A stretch of DNA of 7,696 bases from Bacilli bacterium (lineage in GTDB: Bacteria; Bacillota_I; Bacilli_A; RF39; UBA660), in assembly GCA_022793565.1 (NCBI GenBank), contig JAAWDC010000165.1, forward strand, positions 1 to 7,696. The letters run 5' to 3'. The translations under genes were made by a program, and so were the position numbers. Numbering within the stretch: position 1 is the stretch's first letter; each line of letters opens with the position of its first letter. Shown in pieces: positions 5,141-7,696 of the stretch. The notes beneath the pieces were generated by a model. It searched no databases and was not told the DNA's origin. It worked only from the letters and a program-made list of their open reading frames with translations.

Positions 5141-5724
5141 TGAGAGCGGAGAAGTGGAAGGAATTAAAAGAATATATAGAGGAGTTAAAAACGATTCGAG
5201 TAGAACCAGTTACTCCTAAAGGATTTATATCTACAACAGGTGCGTATTATTATTTAAATAATGGAGAAAGAATTTATCGTGAAAGGATAGAAAAGAATCA
5301 TCAAGATGGGAGTGCAGCTGTTGTTATGCCTATTACAGAAAATGGGGAATGTATTTTATCTGTTGAACCTAGAGTACACACGAAAGCGACAGTTGGTATT
5401 GGATTTCCAGCAGGTTATATGGAAGAAGGGGAACATTATTTTGATACTGCAAGGCGAGAACTTATGGAAGAAACAGGGTATCAAGCTAGCCATTTACAAT
5501 ACTTGACGGAGTTTTATCAGGATGAAGGGTGCAGTGCAGCATATAATTATGGAGTTTTGGCGACTGGTTGTAGAAAATGTGGGGATCAAAAATTAGATAG
5601 AGATGAATTTGTTCGCTATTTTACCTGTTATCTTGATGAGGTAGAAGAATTGTTTCATAAGAAATATATTTTAGGTTCTAATAGTCAATTAATTTATGAG
5701 AAAGCAAAGCAGTATATCAAATAA
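5140..5724 (+). CDS. NUDIX hydrolase, ADP-ribose pyrophosphatase-like
   Basis: A complete Nudix box runs from Gly92 to Tyr114, fitting G-x5-E-x7-REU-x-EE-x-GU: Gly92, Glu98, Arg106-Glu107-Leu108, Glu110-Glu111 and Gly113. The glutamates coordinate the metal used to cleave a nucleoside diphosphate-X bond. The preceding FPAGYMEEGE, the downstream FYQDEGCSAAYN and the ending SNSQLIYEKAK recall ADP-ribose pyrophosphatases (NudF type), which split ADP-ribose into AMP and ribose 5-phosphate. The 194 residues have no C-terminal winged helix, so this is not an NrtR-type regulator. The start is GTG 5140, sharing its G with the pncB stop (TAGTG), with TTGGGAG about 10 nt upstream. In this operon it would remove or recycle NAD breakdown products; NADH or a dinucleotide are alternative substrates. 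The NUDIX fold is certain, the substrate inferred. Confidence 0.88.
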   Translation: MRAEKWKELKEYIEELKTIRVEPVTPKGFISTTGAYYYLNNGERIYRERIEKNHQDGSAAVVMPITENGECILSVEPRVHTKATVGIGFPAGYMEEGEHYFDTARRELMEETGYQASHLQYLTEFYQDEGCSAAYNYGVLATGCRKCGDQKLDRDEFVRYFTCYLDEVEELFHKKYILGSNSQLIYEKAKQYIK

Positions 5725-5730
5725 TAATGT

Positions 5731-5738
5731 GGTATACT
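5731..5738 (+). promoter_or_regulatory. Possible extended -10 promoter before nadE
   Basis: TGTGGTATACT places TATACT (5733-5738) after a TGG, an extended -10 element, in the 32-bp gap before nadE. No good -35 hexamer is seen 17 bp upstream. Transcription would begin near 5745, at the ribosome binding site. It may give nadE extra expression independent of the operator-controlled promoter. Confidence 0.3.
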
Positions 5739-5744
5739 AAAAAT

Positions 5745-5752
5745 AAGGAGGG
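5745..5752 (+). promoter_or_regulatory. Ribosome binding site AAGGAGGG fixing the nadE start
   Basis: This strong site is 4 nt before ATG 5757. The in-frame ATG at 5727 lies upstream of it, only 2 nt after the preceding stop, and lacks its own site. Confidence 0.85.
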
Positions 5753-5756
5753 TATT

Positions 5757-7682
5757 ATGAAAGAGTACGGATTTATTCGAGTTGGGGCTGCTGTTCCTGA
5801 GCTAAGTGTTGCAAATCCAAAATTTAATGTAGAACGCATTATAGAAATGATAGAAGAGGCAGCGAAAAAGGAAATAGGAATTTTGGTTTTTCCAGAACTT
5901 TCGATTACTGGATATACTTGTGCGGATTTATTTATGCAGGATCGGTTATTAAATGAGGCACTCAATGGTCTTCAAAAAATTAAGAAGGCTACATCTAAAG
6001 TTTCATTAATCACGATGGTAGGAGTTCCATTGAAGATTGGCAATCAACTATATAATTGTGCAGTAGTACTACAAAAGGGACAAATTTTGGGAGTGATTCC
6101 TAAGACTTATATTCCTAATTATAATGAATTTTATGAGAAACGTTGGTTTGCATCTAGTGCAGATTTATTAGAAACAGAAATTGATTTACTTGGGGAAGTT
6201 GTTCCAATTGGAACTGATCTTCTTTTTCAAGACCAAGAATTAAAGGAAGCAATTCTTGGAGTTGAAATCTGTGAAGATTTATGGAGCATCGTTCCTCCAA
6301 GTGTTGATTTGGCTTTACATGGGGCGACTGTTTTGTTTAATCTATCTAGTAGTAACGAAATTATTGGTAAGTATGAATACCGAAAAGATCTAGTAAAAAA
6401 TCATTCTGCAAAGTTGATTAGTGGCTATGTTTATACTTCTAGTGGGATTAATGAATCTACTACAGATGTTGTATTTTCTGGAGAGGCAATGATTGCTGAA
6501 AACGGAAGTATATTGGCAGAAAATGAAAGATTTCAATTTGAAAGCAATCTTTGTTTCCAAGATATTGATGTACTTAAACTTCATAATACTAGAATTAAAG
6601 ATATTAGTTATATGGGAATTAAACCTAGAAAACAGGTTCGTAGAATTATGATTCAGATTCCCGATACTAAAACGCTAGAGAGGAAGATTTCTAAAAATCC
6701 ATTTGTTCCTAGTAATTTGGAACATCGTAATGTTCGTTGTAGTGAGATTTTCCGGATTCAGGCTGCTGGTTTGGCAAGGAGACTTCGTCATATTGGAACG
6801 AAAAAAACAGTGATTGGAATTTCAGGAGGATTAGATTCTACCCTTGCTTTTTTGGTAATTACTGAGGCATATCGAATGCTTGGAATTTCTTATGATAATA
6901 TTATTGCTGTTACGATGCCTGGTTTTGGAACTACTTCTAGGACATTGAATAATTCGATTGCTTTAATGAAACAATATGGTGTTACCCTACGAGAGATCCC
7001 TATTGTGGATGCGAGTCTTTTACATATGAGGGATATTGGTCATGATACAGAGGTTCACGATGTAACTTATGAAAATGTGCAAGCACGGGAGAGAACACAG
7101 ATTTTGATGGATATTGCGAACCGAGAGGGTGGAATTGTTGTTGGTACAGGTGATTTATCTGAACTTGCTCTTGGTTGGTGTACGTATAATGGAGATCATA
7201 TGAGTATGTATGCTGTTAATACGTCTATTCCTAAAACATTAGTTCAATATTTAGTTCGATATGTTGCGGATACCAAGGAGGAAGTGAAACAAGTGCTTTA
7301 TGATATTTTAGAGACTCCGATTTCTCCCGAATTATTGCCTCCAACAAAAGATGGTAAAATCAAGCAGAAGACAGAAGATAAAATTGGTCCTTATGAACTT
7401 CATGATTTCTTTTTATATCACTTTTTTAGATATGGAGCAGAACCTAAGAAAATATTATTCCTAGCAAATCAAGTTTTTAAAGGGGAATATTCTTTTGATA
7501 TAATTCAGAAATGGCTCATTGTGTTCTTAAAAAGATTTTTCTCTCAGCAGTTTAAGAGAAGTTGTTTACCAGATGGACCAAAAGTTGGTACAGTAAGCTT
7601 GTCTCCTCGAGGAGATCTTCGTATGCCAAGCGATGCAGATGTTGAAGTATGGATTCAAGAATTGCAGGACATTAAACTATAA
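5757..7682 (+). CDS. nadE: Glutamine-dependent NAD(+) synthetase
   Basis: This enzyme makes NAD from nicotinate adenine dinucleotide, ATP and glutamine, the last step shared by salvage and de novo routes. The 641 residues hold two domains. The N-terminal nitrilase-type glutaminase (about 1-280) has the Glu47-Lys116-Cys172 triad, seen in FPELSITGYT, VIPKTYIP and VEICEDLW. The C-terminal synthetase (about 325-641) has the ATP pyrophosphatase loop SGGLDST at 356-362, followed by VTMPGFGTTSRT, the TYENVQARERTQ segment near 438 and GTGDLSELALGWCTYNGDHM near 463-482. Ammonia made by the first domain is channelled to the second in this long class. The full triad means glutamine, not only free ammonia, can be the nitrogen source. 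It lies 32 bp after the NUDIX gene, the widest gap in the operon, with a possible own promoter. It ends 14 bp before the window edge; no terminator is visible there, so the operon may continue. Confidence 0.96.
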   Translation: MKEYGFIRVGAAVPELSVANPKFNVERIIEMIEEAAKKEIGILVFPELSITGYTCADLFMQDRLLNEALNGLQKIKKATSKVSLITMVGVPLKIGNQLYNCAVVLQKGQILGVIPKTYIPNYNEFYEKRWFASSADLLETEIDLLGEVVPIGTDLLFQDQELKEAILGVEICEDLWSIVPPSVDLALHGATVLFNLSSSNEIIGKYEYRKDLVKNHSAKLISGYVYTSSGINESTTDVVFSGEAMIAENGSILAENERFQFESNLCFQDIDVLKLHNTRIKDISYMGIKPRKQVRRIMIQIPDTKTLERKISKNPFVPSNLEHRNVRCSEIFRIQAAGLARRLRHIGTKKTVIGISGGLDSTLAFLVITEAYRMLGISYDNIIAVTMPGFGTTSRTLNNSIALMKQYGVTLREIPIVDASLLHMRDIGHDTEVHDVTYENVQARERTQILMDIANREGGIVVGTGDLSELALGWCTYNGDHMSMYAVNTSIPKTLVQYLVRYVADTKEEVKQVLYDILETPISPELLPPTKDGKIKQKTEDKIGPYELHDFFLYHFFRYGAEPKKILFLANQVFKGEYSFDIIQKWLIVFLKRFFSQQFKRSCLPDGPKVGTVSLSPRGDLRMPSDADVEVWIQELQDIKL

Positions 7683-7696
7683 AGGATTGCTGAAGG

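Noticed and set aside
5306..5506. A 66-codon + strand frame inside the NUDIX gene.
   Set aside because: It lies in another frame of a clearly coding gene, and has no ribosome binding site or recognisable product.
5140..5724. The NUDIX protein as an NrtR-type repressor acting on the operators.
   Set aside because: It ends shortly after the NUDIX domain and has no C-terminal winged helix, and its Nudix box is fully catalytic.
1..7696. A Mycoplasma-type genetic code (TGA read as tryptophan), suggested by the AT richness and the absence of TGA stops.
   Set aside because: Tryptophan is encoded by TGG, including conserved positions in nadE, and all genes read through without in-frame TGA, so the standard bacterial code suffices.

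Overview
The window is AT-rich DNA from a low-GC Gram-positive bacterium (Bacillota, Bacilli-like). The evidence is strong AAGGAGG-type ribosome binding sites, TTGACT/TATAAT promoters with 17-bp spacers, U-tract terminators, and a Bacillus-like TyrS C-terminus. Every gene lies on the + strand. Tryptophan is TGG throughout and all seven stops are TAA or TAG, so the standard bacterial code fits. The genus cannot be named from sequence alone; an uncultured gut lineage is possible but is a guess.

Left part (1-2577). The window opens in the last codons of tyrS (S4 RNA-binding domain). After 23 bp comes a 621-residue protein of unusual build: about 180 lysine-rich, probably disordered residues, one membrane segment, and an external domain whose repeats fit a seven-bladed beta-propeller. 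Its terminator hairpin begins inside its last codons. A 106-residue protein with two membrane segments follows, with its own promoter and terminator. I do not recognise its family.

Middle (2578-3003). A non-coding region of about 430 bp holds a strong promoter, three exact copies of an 11-bp palindrome (TGTTA-A/T-TAACA), an inverted repeat just upstream of the -35 box, and a predicted leader of about 300 nt with a 19-bp imperfect stem-loop. This is the least explained and most interesting part of the window. It looks like a control region for NAD salvage, through a repressor, a structured leader RNA, or both.

Right part (3004-7682). Four tightly packed genes form a NAD salvage operon: an isochorismatase-family nicotinamidase (pncA-like), nicotinate phosphoribosyltransferase (pncB), a NUDIX hydrolase resembling ADP-ribose pyrophosphatases, and glutamine-dependent NAD synthetase (nadE). 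Together they would convert nicotinamide to nicotinate, to NaMN, and finally NaAD to NAD. The NUDIX enzyme would recycle or clean up ADP-ribose-type products. The adenylyltransferase step (nadD, NaMN to NaAD) is absent from the window and must lie elsewhere.
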